Shown here: positions 25,486-33,783 of the stretch, piece after piece
Numbering within the stretch: the first letter of the stretch is position 1
How the letters are laid out: every line of letters begins with the position of its first letter
Assembly (NCBI GenBank): GCA_018433765.1
Contig: JAHDQO010000004.1
Coordinates: forward strand, 390,700 to 454,699
From: Tissierellales bacterium
GTDB lineage: Bacteria > Bacillota > Clostridia > Tissierellales > Sedimentibacteraceae
Length of the DNA: 64,000 bases
Reading direction: 5' to 3'
Made by a program: the position numbers and the translations under genes
Notes under the pieces: generated by a model
The model's input: only the letters and a program-made list of their open reading frames with translations
Told to the model about the DNA's origin: nothing
Databases searched by the model: none

Positions 25486-26413
25486 AAACAATGAATCAGG
25501 TGGAGATGCGTGGTTAACTACTTATAGTGATTTAGTTACATTGTTATTTGCTTTTTTTGTATTACTATTCTCATTTTCTACAGTAGATGCTGCAAAATGG
25601 AAAGAAATAGTGCTATCTTTCACAGGAAAGCAGATAATATTTCAAGAGGAGGGGGCTTCCGATTCGATACTTGATAACTCAAGTATAATATTGGAAAACG
25701 AAGAGTCAAATAATGAAGAAGAAGATGAAGAAGATGAAGAAGAAGATGGAGAAGTAGCAGCTGGAGAAGAAGAAGATGGAAAAGATAAGCAAGGGGAAGA
25801 AGAGGAAGGAATAGATGCGCAGGGAACTGCAGAAGAGGGGGATGATGATTTAGCAGAACAAATCAAGAATGAAGATGAAGAAAATGGAGAAGAATTGAGC
25901 AAAGAAGAAAAAGAAATAATTGATAAAAATTTTGAAAGCTTGTATAATGCATTAGTGCAGCACAATATTAATGAGGGTATGGAATTTGAAATTATGAAAT
26001 CAGAATCTGAGATAAGAATAAGGCTAGCAAACAATTTATTGTTTGATCCTTGTAAAGCTAATCTTAGTCAAGCGTCATGTGACACACTGAGGGATATTGC
26101 TGTTATTATCAAAGATTATAATAATACATTAGATAATATAGTTACCGAAGGAAATACCGATAATGTTCCAATACATACTGAAAGATTTCGTGACAATTTT
26201 GAGCTTTCCTTAGAAAGAGCATTGGAAGTCTTGTACTTTTTAAAATATGATATAGGGCTAGAACCTAAAAAACTTATGCCTTTAGGCTATGGAGAGTATA
26301 ATCCAATAAGTGATAACAATACTCTTGAAGGCAGAGCAAAAAACAGAAGGACAGATATTGTGTTGGTTAAAAGAACGAAAAAGAACGAATTAGATTCTGA
26401 GTTTGATATATAA
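25469..26413 (+). CDS. motB: flagellar stator protein MotB with long acidic insert
   Basis: The 314-residue protein has a single membrane helix (about 17-37) with the ion-carrying Asp at position 21 (TTYSDLVTLL). It ends in an OmpA/MotB peptidoglycan-binding domain (about 180-305: EGNTDNVPI, where EGHTD is more common, then LSLERALEVLYFL and GRAKNRRTDIVLV). Between them lies an unusual acidic stretch, about residues 77-149, dominated by Glu and Asp (for example NEEEDEEDEEEDGE). It adds some 60 residues to the normal linker. The codons GAA/GAT repeat there, suggesting expansion by slippage. The start overlaps motA. Confidence 0.92.
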   Translation: MKKRNKNNESGGDAWLTTYSDLVTLLFAFFVLLFSFSTVDAAKWKEIVLSFTGKQIIFQEEGASDSILDNSSIILENEESNNEEEDEEDEEEDGEVAAGEEEDGKDKQGEEEEGIDAQGTAEEGDDDLAEQIKNEDEENGEELSKEEKEIIDKNFESLYNALVQHNINEGMEFEIMKSESEIRIRLANNLLFDPCKANLSQASCDTLRDIAVIIKDYNNTLDNIVTEGNTDNVPIHTERFRDNFELSLERALEVLYFLKYDIGLEPKKLMPLGYGEYNPISDNNTLEGRAKNRRTDIVLVKRTKKNELDSEFDI

Positions 26414-26448
26414 ACTTAGTAGACAAGTGGAAAGGAAGAAAAGAACAA

Positions 26449-26895
26449 ATGAAAAAAAATGCTGTTGTTATATTATTAATTGTTCTTCTAGCATTATGCA
26501 TTTTAATAGGAGGAGCTGTATTAGTAATTCTTATGGATATAAAAAATGGTCCTGATGATAATCAGGATAGTAAAAAAGATGATAAAGTTGTAGAAGAAGT
26601 TTATAAATTCTCGATTGATGAAAGAACTATTACCAATATAAAGAACAGTAAAAAAGTTGTTATGTGTAGATTAGTAATAGAATTGAGTGATGAAAAAGAA
26701 AGTAAATTACTCCAAGAAAATACATATAAAGTTACAGACCTTCTTATTGAAGTATTAAGAAGTACAAGTGAAATTGAGTATAGAGATGATGATATACAAA
26801 ACAAAATAGGATCTAAAATAGAAAAATCTCTACAAGATGAACTTGGAGTAGAAAGTATCCTGCGAGTATACTTTAACGAGTTCTTGACGCAATAA
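26449..26895 (+). CDS. fliL: flagellar basal-body-associated protein FliL
   Basis: The 148-residue protein has a single N-terminal membrane helix (VILLIVLLALCILIGGAVLV) and an outer domain ending in the FliL-type RVYFNEFLTQ motif. FliL surrounds the stator and supports motor function. ATG 26449 follows GGAAAGGAAGAAAAG. It lies between motB and fliO as usual; the gap after it is filled by a repeat. Confidence 0.9.
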   Translation: MKKNAVVILLIVLLALCILIGGAVLVILMDIKNGPDDNQDSKKDDKVVEEVYKFSIDERTITNIKNSKKVVMCRLVIELSDEKESKLLQENTYKVTDLLIEVLRSTSEIEYRDDDIQNKIGSKIEKSLQDELGVESILRVYFNEFLTQ

Positions 26896-27095
26896 CTAAA
26901 TTAAGATAAAAGTTAAAAGATAAAAGTGAAAAATTATGGAAGTTTTACTAAAGTAAAACAATTATTAATAAATAAATTTACGAATTATTATGAGTAAATT
27001 AACCATAACTTTTAACTATTAACTTTTAGTTATTAACTTAAAAGTTACTCGTTTAAATGTGCGAAGCGCAATTCAGGCTTCCGTGGTTAATTAAT
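26896..27095. repeat. mosaic foldback repeat, copy 5 (fliL-fliO gap)
   Basis: This is a compact full copy. AAGATAAAAGTTAAAAG words lead to an 8-bp hairpin GTTTTACT-AA-AGTAAAAC (26942-26959), then AATTTAC...GTAAATT (26975-27000), then CCATAACTTTTAACTATTAA, the complement of the opening words. A TGCG-AAG-CGCA hairpin and CCGTGGTTAATTA close it. The 5' and 3' thirds pair, so the whole copy can fold back. Confidence 0.8.
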
Positions 27096-27116
27096 TATAA
27101 ATTTGGAGGACAAATA

Positions 27117-27461
27117 TTGGAGGGTGTACGAGCTGTTGTAGGCATTATAGCATTTATCATAATACTATTTATATCTGGATATTTGAGTAAACGCTTATTA
27201 ACTTCAGGTAAATATAATCTAAGAAAAAGCAGATATTTAGAATCTCTTGACAGGCTGTATTTAGCTAATGACAAATGGATAGAAATAGTTAAATCAGGTG
27301 ATAGAATTATGTTATTAGGAGTTACTCAAGGAGGAATAAATGTATTAGATGTAATTAAGCAGGAGGATTTAAATGATATTCAGGCAGAACAAGGAAACAA
27401 GAACTTTCCATCAGTTTTGGAAAAGTATATCAAAAGTAAAATCAAAACGAATAATAACTAG
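27117..27461 (+). CDS. fliO: flagellar export protein FliO
   Basis: The start is TTG 27117, 7 bases after GGAGG. An in-frame ATG at 27057 lies inside the repeat and has no ribosome site. The ~115-residue protein has an N-terminal membrane helix (VVGIIAFIIILFISGYL) and a short cytoplasmic domain (NDKWIEIVKSGDRIMLLGVT) with the FliO/FliZ pattern. It assists assembly of the FliP pore. Its 3' end overlaps fliP by 89 bases in another frame. Confidence 0.8.
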   Translation: MEGVRAVVGIIAFIIILFISGYLSKRLLTSGKYNLRKSRYLESLDRLYLANDKWIEIVKSGDRIMLLGVTQGGINVLDVIKQEDLNDIQAEQGNKNFPSVLEKYIKSKIKTNNN

Positions 27462-28194
27462 TCTTTTAGCTTTTGTTTTTATACTTTTAATAAACACTCA
27501 TACAGCAATGGCTGAGCCTGAAACATCAGTTTTGCAAGATGTATTGAGCGGCGGAAGTGGTACAACAGATGTAGTTAAGATACTGGTTATATTAACAATT
27601 TTAACTATATTACCGTCAATAATAATGACAGTAACAGCTTTTCCCAGAATAATAATAGTTTTATCTTTTACAAGAAATGCTATGGGTACACAGCAGATGC
27701 CTCCTAATCAAATTTTAATTGGTATTGCATTAGTGCTTACATTTTTTATAATGAATCCAGTTTTTGCAGATATAAAAACAGAAGCTTATGATCCATACAT
27801 GGCAGGAGAAATAGAAACGCAAGAAGCATATAATGCTGCAATGGAACCGATAAGAGAATTCATGTTTAAACATGCAAAAACCGAGCCTGATAGTATAGAT
27901 TTTTTTCTTGGATTATATGGAGCAGAAGAAAAGCCTGGTTCACTTGATGATATACCTTCAGTAGTTTTAATGATGGCGTTTATTACAAGTGAATTAAAAA
28001 AAGCATTTATTATAGGATTTTTACTATACATTCCATTCCTAGTTATTGATATGATTGTTTCAAGCGTATTAATGGCTATGGGTATGATGATGATGCCTCC
28101 AGCTATGATTTCTCTACCTTTTAAAGTATTACTATTCATACTGATAGACGGCTGGACACTGCTCTTTAAAACAATAGTTTTAAGTTTCGGTTAA
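27373..28194 (+). CDS. fliP: flagellar export gate protein FliP
   Basis: The 273-residue protein has a basic leader and signal-like helix (SLLAFVFILLINTHTAMAEP), then FliP signatures: TAFPRIIIVLSFTRNAMGTQ with QMPPNQILIGIAL, and near the C-terminus GMMMMPPAMISLPFKVLLFI. Five FliP subunits form the core of the export pore. ATG 27373 follows GCAGGAGGATTTAA inside fliO. The unusually long overlap suggests coupled translation of FliO and FliP. Confidence 0.95.
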   Translation: MIFRQNKETRTFHQFWKSISKVKSKRIITSLLAFVFILLINTHTAMAEPETSVLQDVLSGGSGTTDVVKILVILTILTILPSIIMTVTAFPRIIIVLSFTRNAMGTQQMPPNQILIGIALVLTFFIMNPVFADIKTEAYDPYMAGEIETQEAYNAAMEPIREFMFKHAKTEPDSIDFFLGLYGAEEKPGSLDDIPSVVLMMAFITSELKKAFIIGFLLYIPFLVIDMIVSSVLMAMGMMMMPPAMISLPFKVLLFILIDGWTLLFKTIVLSFG

Positions 28195-28445
28195 AAAGAT
28201 AACGATAGATCTTTATGAAATGAGAAATGAGAATGGAGAAACTCTTTAAGATAAAAGTGTAAAGTGTAAAGTTAAGAGTTATGGAAGTTTTACTGAAGTA
28301 AAACAATTATTAATAAATAAATTTACGAATTATTATGAGTAAATTAACCATAACTATTAATTATTAACTTTTATCTATTAACTTATAAGTTACTAGTTAT
28401 TCGGTACTTATTACTCGCTTAAATAGTGCGCAGCACATTATACTA
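28195..28445. repeat. mosaic foldback repeat, copy 6 (fliP-fliQ gap)
   Basis: GAAATGAGAAATGAGAATGG and AAGATAAAAGTGTAAAG words lead to GTTTTACT-GA-AGTAAAAC (28287-28304) and AATTTAC...GTAAATT (28320-28345). The complementary CCATAACTATTAATTATTAA part and a GTGC-GCA-GCAC hairpin (about 28427-28437) follow. Its second half is nearly identical to copy 5. Confidence 0.8.
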
Positions 28446-28464
28446 GAATGAAAGGAATGTTTTT

Positions 28465-28734
28465 ATGTCTTATGAAGATGTTGTTATGATATGGAAGGAT
28501 GCGATAATAACAATACTTACAGCTTCAGCACCTATGTTAGCAGGAGCGCTAATAACAGGATTTATTGTAGCTATTTTTCAAGCAACAACACAAATAAATG
28601 AGCAGACAATGGCGTTTGTACCTAAAATAGTTTGTGTATTTGCTTTATTAGTATTCTTAGGTTCATGGATACTAGGGGTAGTCAATGATTTTACAATCAG
28701 ACTATATGAAAACATTCTAAGAATAATTTTATAA
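28465..28734 (+). CDS. fliQ: flagellar export gate protein FliQ
   Basis: The 89-residue protein has two membrane helices (ASAPMLAGALITGFIVAIFQ, then IVCVFALLVFLGSWILGVV) and the conserved TTQINEQTMAFVPKI loop between them. FliQ packs around FliP-FliR in the export gate. ATG 28465 follows GAAAGGAATGTTTTT. The next gene should by convention be fliR; instead a 295-base repeat region and flhA follow. Confidence 0.95.
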   Translation: MSYEDVVMIWKDAIITILTASAPMLAGALITGFIVAIFQATTQINEQTMAFVPKIVCVFALLVFLGSWILGVVNDFTIRLYENILRIIL

Positions 28735-29010
28735 ACGAGGAACGAAAAACGATTAACTAGAAACAAGGTGACTTTACTAACGTAAAGCATTAATTAAAAT
28801 AAAAAAGATTTATGAATTAACTGAGTAAAGTATTGATTAATTATTAACTATACACATGGTTGTTTATGAATGGAGAAATGAAATGGAGAATTAATGGTAG
28901 CTTTATTGTTGTAAAGCATTAAATAAAAAAAATAAATTTACGAATTATTATGAGTAAATTAACCGCAACTTTTAACTTTTCACTATTAGTTTTTATCTTA
29001 ATAAAAGTGC
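28735..29010. repeat. mosaic foldback repeat, copy 7 (fliQ-flhA gap)
   Basis: Two half-copies are present: CTTTAC-TAAC-GTAAAG (about 28782-28797) with AACGAGGAACGAAAAACG words, and GCTTTAT-TGTT-GTAAAGC (about 28892-28909) with GAATGGAGAAATG words. AATTTAC...GTAAATT (28935-28960) follows, then AACCGCAACTTTTAACTTTT. It fills exactly the place where fliR and flhB lie in most flagellar operons. Confidence 0.75.
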
Positions 29011-29029
29011 GGAGAGGACTCAGTGTTGA

Positions 29030-31072
29030 TTGGGGGAAGGGCTTATTCGCTACAATTATAAAGACAGCTTGATAGCAATTTTAATCATAGGGATAATAAT
29101 AATAATAGTAGTACCGTTAAGTACAGTATTACTTGACATATTGCTTATAGTAAATATATCGTTAGCTTTAATAATCCTACTTACAACATTATACGTGAAG
29201 AACCCACTGGAACTTTCATCATTTCCTTCAATTCTGCTAATTACAACATTATTCCGTTTATCCTTAAATATATCATCAACACGTTTGATATTAGGGGAAA
29301 ACGGTAATGCGGGAAATGTTATTAGCACATTTGGTAACTTTGTTATTAAAGGAAATGCAATTGTAGGATTAATAATATTTATAATAATAATAGTAATTCA
29401 ATTTATTGTAATAACAAAAGGATCAGAAAGAGTTTCAGAAGTAGCTGCAAGATTTACACTTGATGCGATGCCTGGTAAACAAATGGCAATAGATGCAGAT
29501 TTAAATGCAGGACTTATTGATGAAACACAAGCTAAATTGCGAAGAGAAGAAATTCAGCGGCAGGCAGATTTCTATGGTTCAATGGATGGTGCTACTAAAT
29601 TTGTAAAAGGGGATGCCATTGCAGGCATTATAATAACTGTTATAAATTTAATTGGTGGAATAATAATAGGACTAGTTATAGGCAAACAAGACTTGTCAGA
29701 AGTTGTTCAAATATATACTCTTGCAACAGTTGGAGATGGTCTAGTATCTCAGATACCTGCATTACTCATCTCAACAGCTTCTGGAATCATATTAACTAGG
29801 TCAGCATCAAAAGGAAATTTGAATCAAGAAGTTATTGGACAGCTGTTTTCAATGTATATAGTTCTATTTATAGGTGGAGGAGCACTTTTATTTCTTACAC
29901 TTATTCCGGGACTGCCAAAAGGGCCTCTTATAGCTATTGGATCATTATTTTTATTTCTTGGATATAGATTATACAGTGAAAAACAAGAAGCAGAAGCTGA
30001 AGAGAACATGCCTCAAGCAGCTCCACCAGTAGAAGAACAGCATGATATTACTGACTATATATTTTCAGACCCTATTGTCGTAGAGTTCGGATATAATCTT
30101 GTACCCTTAGTAAATAAACAGCAGGGTGGAAAATTATTAGACAGGATGATTATGATAAGAAGACAGTGTGCAGTAGAAATGGGTATAATAGTACCTCAAA
30201 TAAGAGTTAAAGACAATCCTGTCTTAATGCCAAGTCAGTACTGCATTAAGATTAAAGGATCAAAAGTTGGAGAAGGAGAAATATTAGTTGACTATCTTCT
30301 TGCAATGAATGCTGGAGAAGGAACAGGAGATTTTGAAGGTATAGAGACAATAGAACCGGCATTTGGTATGCCTGCATTATGGATTAAACCTGAAGAAGCA
30401 GAGAAAGCAGAGATACAAGGTTATACTGTGGTTGATCCTGTATCAGTTATAGCAACTCATATTTCAGAAATTATAAAGATTCACAGTCATGAACTGCTGG
30501 GCAGACAAGAGGTAAAAACTCTTATAGATGCACTAGCTAAAAAATATCCTGCACTTGTTGAGGACGTTATACCAGAAGTTATATCACTAGGTTCTCTGCA
30601 AAAAGTTTTATGTAATTTACTAGAAGAAGGTATAAAAATTAAGAATATGCCAACTATTCTAGAAATACTCGGAGACTATGGTAGAACAGTTGTAAATATA
30701 GATGAGTTAACAGAGTATGTAAGACAAGGACTTAGAAGAGAAATATGTGAGAAATACATACATAATAATCAAATGGAAGTTATTCTTATTTCTCCGGAAC
30801 TGGAACAGAAAATAACAGAAACATTAATGAATCAAAACAATAATAGATCCGGTATGAAACCAGAAGAAATAAATTCGTTTACTAATAAAGCTAGAGAAGA
30901 ATATAGACAATCATTAGATCAAGGATATAGACCTGTAATTATAACTACACCATTATTAAGGCGTTACATAAAAAGCTTAATTAAGCAAAGTGATACACAA
31001 ATTGATGTATTGTCTGTGGCAGAAATAGACACAACATGTGATATTAAGGTTGTAGGTAATATAAGTATTTAG
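29030..31072 (+). CDS. flhA: flagellar export protein FlhA
   Basis: The 680-residue protein has about eight membrane helices in the first 320 residues, with the FHIPEP-family loop LRREEIQRQADFYGSMDGAT then KFVKGDAIAGIIIT. The large cytoplasmic domain (about 340-680), which docks chaperone-substrate complexes and FliJ, follows. The only usable start is TTG 29030, with GGAGAGG 12 bases upstream, a loose spacing. The sigma factor fliA follows directly; flhF and flhG, often found between them, are missing here. Confidence 0.95.
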   Translation: MGEGLIRYNYKDSLIAILIIGIIIIIVVPLSTVLLDILLIVNISLALIILLTTLYVKNPLELSSFPSILLITTLFRLSLNISSTRLILGENGNAGNVISTFGNFVIKGNAIVGLIIFIIIIVIQFIVITKGSERVSEVAARFTLDAMPGKQMAIDADLNAGLIDETQAKLRREEIQRQADFYGSMDGATKFVKGDAIAGIIITVINLIGGIIIGLVIGKQDLSEVVQIYTLATVGDGLVSQIPALLISTASGIILTRSASKGNLNQEVIGQLFSMYIVLFIGGGALLFLTLIPGLPKGPLIAIGSLFLFLGYRLYSEKQEAEAEENMPQAAPPVEEQHDITDYIFSDPIVVEFGYNLVPLVNKQQGGKLLDRMIMIRRQCAVEMGIIVPQIRVKDNPVLMPSQYCIKIKGSKVGEGEILVDYLLAMNAGEGTGDFEGIETIEPAFGMPALWIKPEEAEKAEIQGYTVVDPVSVIATHISEIIKIHSHELLGRQEVKTLIDALAKKYPALVEDVIPEVISLGSLQKVLCNLLEEGIKIKNMPTILEILGDYGRTVVNIDELTEYVRQGLRREICEKYIHNNQMEVILISPELEQKITETLMNQNNNRSGMKPEEINSFTNKAREEYRQSLDQGYRPVIITTPLLRRYIKSLIKQSDTQIDVLSVAEIDTTCDIKVVGNISI

Positions 31073-31091
31073 CTTGAAAGGGGAAAAAGCG

Positions 31092-31823
31092 TTGTGTGTT
31101 AATAAATTATGGAGTGAGTATAAAAATACTGAAAGTATAGAATGCAGAAATGAACTTATCATGCAGTATCTTCCTATAGTAAGAAAAGTTGTTAATGTAA
31201 TGCTTCAAGGAACGGGAAATATGCATATAAGAGAAGACTTCTATAGTATAGGTATACTAGGACTAATAGATGCTATACAAAAATATGATTATATGAAAAA
31301 AGTAAAATTTGAAACCTATGCATCAATAAGAATAAGAGGTGCTATCAAAGACCACATGAGAAAACAGGACTGGGTTTCAAGAGGAATAAGAGAAAAACAA
31401 AGAAAAATCGAGCAGGCTGAAATAACTTTAAGAGAAAAATTCCTAAGGCAGCCTACAGATGTTGAAATTTCAAAAGAAACAGGTATGTCAATAAATGAAC
31501 TGCATGAAACGATGGAGAAAGTAGCATGTGCTGATATTATATCGTTTGAGCATGCAGTGAGCAACGGCATAATGCCATCTAATAAGTCTTTTGGTCAGCA
31601 ATACAGTCCAGAAGATATTATATTAAAAAAAGAAATAGAAAAAATGCTTGTAGAAGCAATTGAATGTCTAAATGAACGAGAACAGAAAATTATATCTTTA
31701 TATTACAGAGAAGAATTGACATTAAAAGAAATTGGATATGTTATGAACATATCAGAATCAAGAGTTTCACAAATAATGAAAAATGCAATATCCAAATTAA
31801 ATAAAAAAATAACTAATCAATAA
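31092..31823 (+). CDS. fliA: flagellar sigma factor FliA (sigma-28/SigD/WhiG type)
   Basis: The start is taken as TTG 31092, 8 bases after AAAGGGG; TTG 31074 in the same frame overlaps that site. The ~243-residue protein has sigma regions 2 to 4: REDFYSIGILGLIDAIQKYD, FETYASIRIRGAIKDHMRKQ then DWVSRGIR (the FliA signature), and C-terminal LTLKEIGYVMNISESRVSQI. It should transcribe late flagellar and chemotaxis genes from the TAAA-N16-CCGATAT-like promoters seen downstream, and be held by FlgM (33475). Confidence 0.93.
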   Translation: MCVNKLWSEYKNTESIECRNELIMQYLPIVRKVVNVMLQGTGNMHIREDFYSIGILGLIDAIQKYDYMKKVKFETYASIRIRGAIKDHMRKQDWVSRGIREKQRKIEQAEITLREKFLRQPTDVEISKETGMSINELHETMEKVACADIISFEHAVSNGIMPSNKSFGQQYSPEDIILKKEIEKMLVEAIECLNEREQKIISLYYREELTLKEIGYVMNISESRVSQIMKNAISKLNKKITNQ

Positions 31824-31838
31824 TAAAATATATTTTTT

Positions 31839-31866
31839 TAAAGTATTTTAATAAATAACCGATGTA
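31839..31866 (+). promoter_or_regulatory. sigma-28 promoter before flgF
   Basis: TAAA (31839-31842), 16 bases, CCGATGTA (31859-31866). It is one base off the CCGATATA form and lies 46 bases before flgF, so the late genes flgF to csrA can be boosted by FliA independently of the riboswitch. Confidence 0.75.
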
Positions 31867-31912
31867 AATAGTATAAATATATTTGTATCGAGAAAAGGAG
31901 AGTTGTTAACTA

Positions 31913-32680
31913 ATGGAGCAAGGTCTATATAGTCTTGGAAGTAATATGAAGTATTTACAGAAGAAAGTAAATGTTACTTCTAACAATGTTTCGAATAGCG
32001 ATACTAATGGATTCAAAAAAGATATTGTTTTAGGAAGATCTTTTAATGGTATATTGTCAAGTCAAATGGAAAAGTTTATGCCGGGAGCAGATAAAAGATT
32101 TAACTCTGGTCTATTAACTTTTAAACCTGGTGTATATGTTGAACAAGTAATAACAAAATTTACACAAGGGAGACTTGAAGAAACAGACAACAAAAATGAT
32201 ATAGCAATATCAGGCAGTGGTTTTATAACTATAGATACAGAAGAGGGACCTGCATATTTAAGAAGTGCATCTGTTGAAACTGACGAAGAAGGTTACTTAT
32301 GTATACCTTTAAAAGGAAGAATTGTTGGGCAAAGAGGAGGTTTCATAAGAACACGATCAGATGATTTTACAATTGATAAAAGCGGCACAGTATACGTAGA
32401 CGGAAGAAGAATAGATGCTATGAATGTAGTTGATTTTACAAATTTCGAAGCATTACATAAAAAAGATAATGGTATATATATCAATTCAAAAGGTTTACAA
32501 AACATTACTCAAGCAAATTGTCAGGTTTTACAGGGTAAAATAGAAGCTTCAAATGTTGATATGACAGAAGAAATGATTAATATGGTAGAAGTTTCTAGAC
32601 GATATGAAACAAGTCAGAGAGCAATACAAATGTTAGATCAAATATATCAGTTAGCAGCTAATGAAATTGGAAAGGTGTAG
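31913..32680 (+). CDS. flgF: flagellar rod/hook-basal body protein, FlgF/FlgG family
   Basis: The 255-residue rod protein has LYSLGSNMKYLQKKVNVTSN and NNVSNSDTNGFKKDIV at its N-terminus. The central beta domain contains DIAISGSGFITI, and the C-terminus reads ASNVDMTEEMINMVEVSRRY. It is paired with a second paralogue immediately downstream, as in Bacillus flhO-flhP. Assignment to FlgF rather than FlgG is by order and by the diverged N-terminal NNVSN. ATG 31913 lies 12 bases after AAAAGGAGAG. Confidence 0.85.
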   Translation: MEQGLYSLGSNMKYLQKKVNVTSNNVSNSDTNGFKKDIVLGRSFNGILSSQMEKFMPGADKRFNSGLLTFKPGVYVEQVITKFTQGRLEETDNKNDIAISGSGFITIDTEEGPAYLRSASVETDEEGYLCIPLKGRIVGQRGGFIRTRSDDFTIDKSGTVYVDGRRIDAMNVVDFTNFEALHKKDNGIYINSKGLQNITQANCQVLQGKIEASNVDMTEEMINMVEVSRRYETSQRAIQMLDQIYQLAANEIGKV

Positions 32681-32686
32681 ATGTGT

Positions 32687-33454
32687 ATGATACAAGGATT
32701 TTATACAGCAGGAACAGCTCTGAGATATAGGCAGAAAGGATTAAATATAGTATCAAATAACATTGCTAATGTAAATACTAAGGGATATAAGAAGAACCGT
32801 GCTAGCTTTGAAGATGCGTTATATTCAACATATTTGAAAGAATATCCTGATGGTGCAAATACACATTATGATATTGGATGTGGTTCATATATAAACAACA
32901 TAGAAAGAGATTTTTCACAGGGAGACTTAGTAGAGAGCGAAGGGAATCTTGATATAGCACTAAGTGGTGACGGTTTTATTGGAGTAATAGACGATCAAGG
33001 AGATAGACTTTATACTAGAGGCGGAAGTTTTTCATTCACTCCAGCATCAAGAGGATATAAATATATTGTAAATGAAAATGGGTATTTTTTATCAGATTAT
33101 AGAGGAAACAAGGTAAAAATTCGTGATGAAATTAATGAAGTAAACATTAATGATAAAGGAGAAATTCATTATGGTGATTCACGTAAATCTATAAGAATGA
33201 ATCTGGTAAGTTTTCAAAACCCTAATGGACTTGTAACAAAAGGTTCAGGGTTATATGTAGAAACTCCATTTTCGGGAAGACCTGAGAAAAATGAAGATGT
33301 AAATGTTAGGCAGGGTTTTCTTGAATTGTCGAATGTAGATACTGCAAATGAAATGGTAGGATTAATTAAAAATCAAAGAATATTTAGTATGAACTCAAAG
33401 GTAATTCAAACTATTGATGAAATGCAAGCACTGGCTAATAAGCTTAGAAGATAA
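32687..33454 (+). CDS. flgG: flagellar distal rod protein FlgG
   Basis: The start is ATG 32687 (MIQGFYTAGTALRYRQKGLN), 9 bases after AAGGTG; ATG 32681 is too close. The ~255-residue protein has the NNIANVNTKGYKKNRASFED signature, the DIALSGDGFIGV domain and C-terminal SNVDTANEMVGLIKNQRIFS. FlgG makes the distal rod. It begins 6 bases after the preceding paralogue. Confidence 0.88.
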   Translation: MIQGFYTAGTALRYRQKGLNIVSNNIANVNTKGYKKNRASFEDALYSTYLKEYPDGANTHYDIGCGSYINNIERDFSQGDLVESEGNLDIALSGDGFIGVIDDQGDRLYTRGGSFSFTPASRGYKYIVNENGYFLSDYRGNKVKIRDEINEVNINDKGEIHYGDSRKSIRMNLVSFQNPNGLVTKGSGLYVETPFSGRPEKNEDVNVRQGFLELSNVDTANEMVGLIKNQRIFSMNSKVIQTIDEMQALANKLRR

Positions 33455-33474
33455 ATAAGAGAGGAGCTAGCGGT

Positions 33475-33756
33475 TTGAAAATAGAATCTTCAAATTATAT
33501 AAATATGTTAGAAAAATATCGCAAATCATCAGAAAAGACAAACAATGAAATAAAACCTGACAATGTTGACAAAGTCAAGGTTGATATTTCTAGTGACTAC
33601 AATATATACGACAAAGCCATGAAAGAACTTAAGAAAATGGATAAATGTGAATCAAATCATAAGTTAAACGCGATATCCTCTAAGATGAAAAATGGTAATT
33701 ATGAGATAGACATATTAAAAATAGCAAAAAGTATTATTGATAAATGTGAAAGATAA
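33475..33756 (+). CDS. flgM: anti-sigma-28 factor FlgM
   Basis: The 93-residue protein, mostly disordered and charged at the N-terminus, has a helical C-terminal half (KLNAISSKMKNGNYEIDILK, then IAKSIIDKCE) matching FlgM. FlgM binds FliA until exported through the finished hook. The start is TTG 33475 behind GAGAGGAGCTAGCGG. Position before flgN and flgK is the standard one. Confidence 0.88.
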   Translation: MKIESSNYINMLEKYRKSSEKTNNEIKPDNVDKVKVDISSDYNIYDKAMKELKKMDKCESNHKLNAISSKMKNGNYEIDILKIAKSIIDKCER

Positions 33757-33783
33757 TTCTAAGAACTTGGGAGAAAAAATAAT

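Noticed and set aside
25642..26034. Serine-rich antisense ORF opposite motB
   Set aside because: It is the complement of the Glu/Asp-rich motB insert; its composition follows from GAA/GAT codons, and it has no ribosome site.
27057..27116. Upstream ATG for FliO
   Set aside because: It lies in a repeat hairpin, lacks a ribosome site, and adds residues foreign to FliO; TTG 27117 has GGAGG at good spacing.
28735..29029. Search for a remnant of fliR or flhB in the fliQ-flhA gap
   Set aside because: Only repeat words are seen; no translated trace of either gene in any frame.
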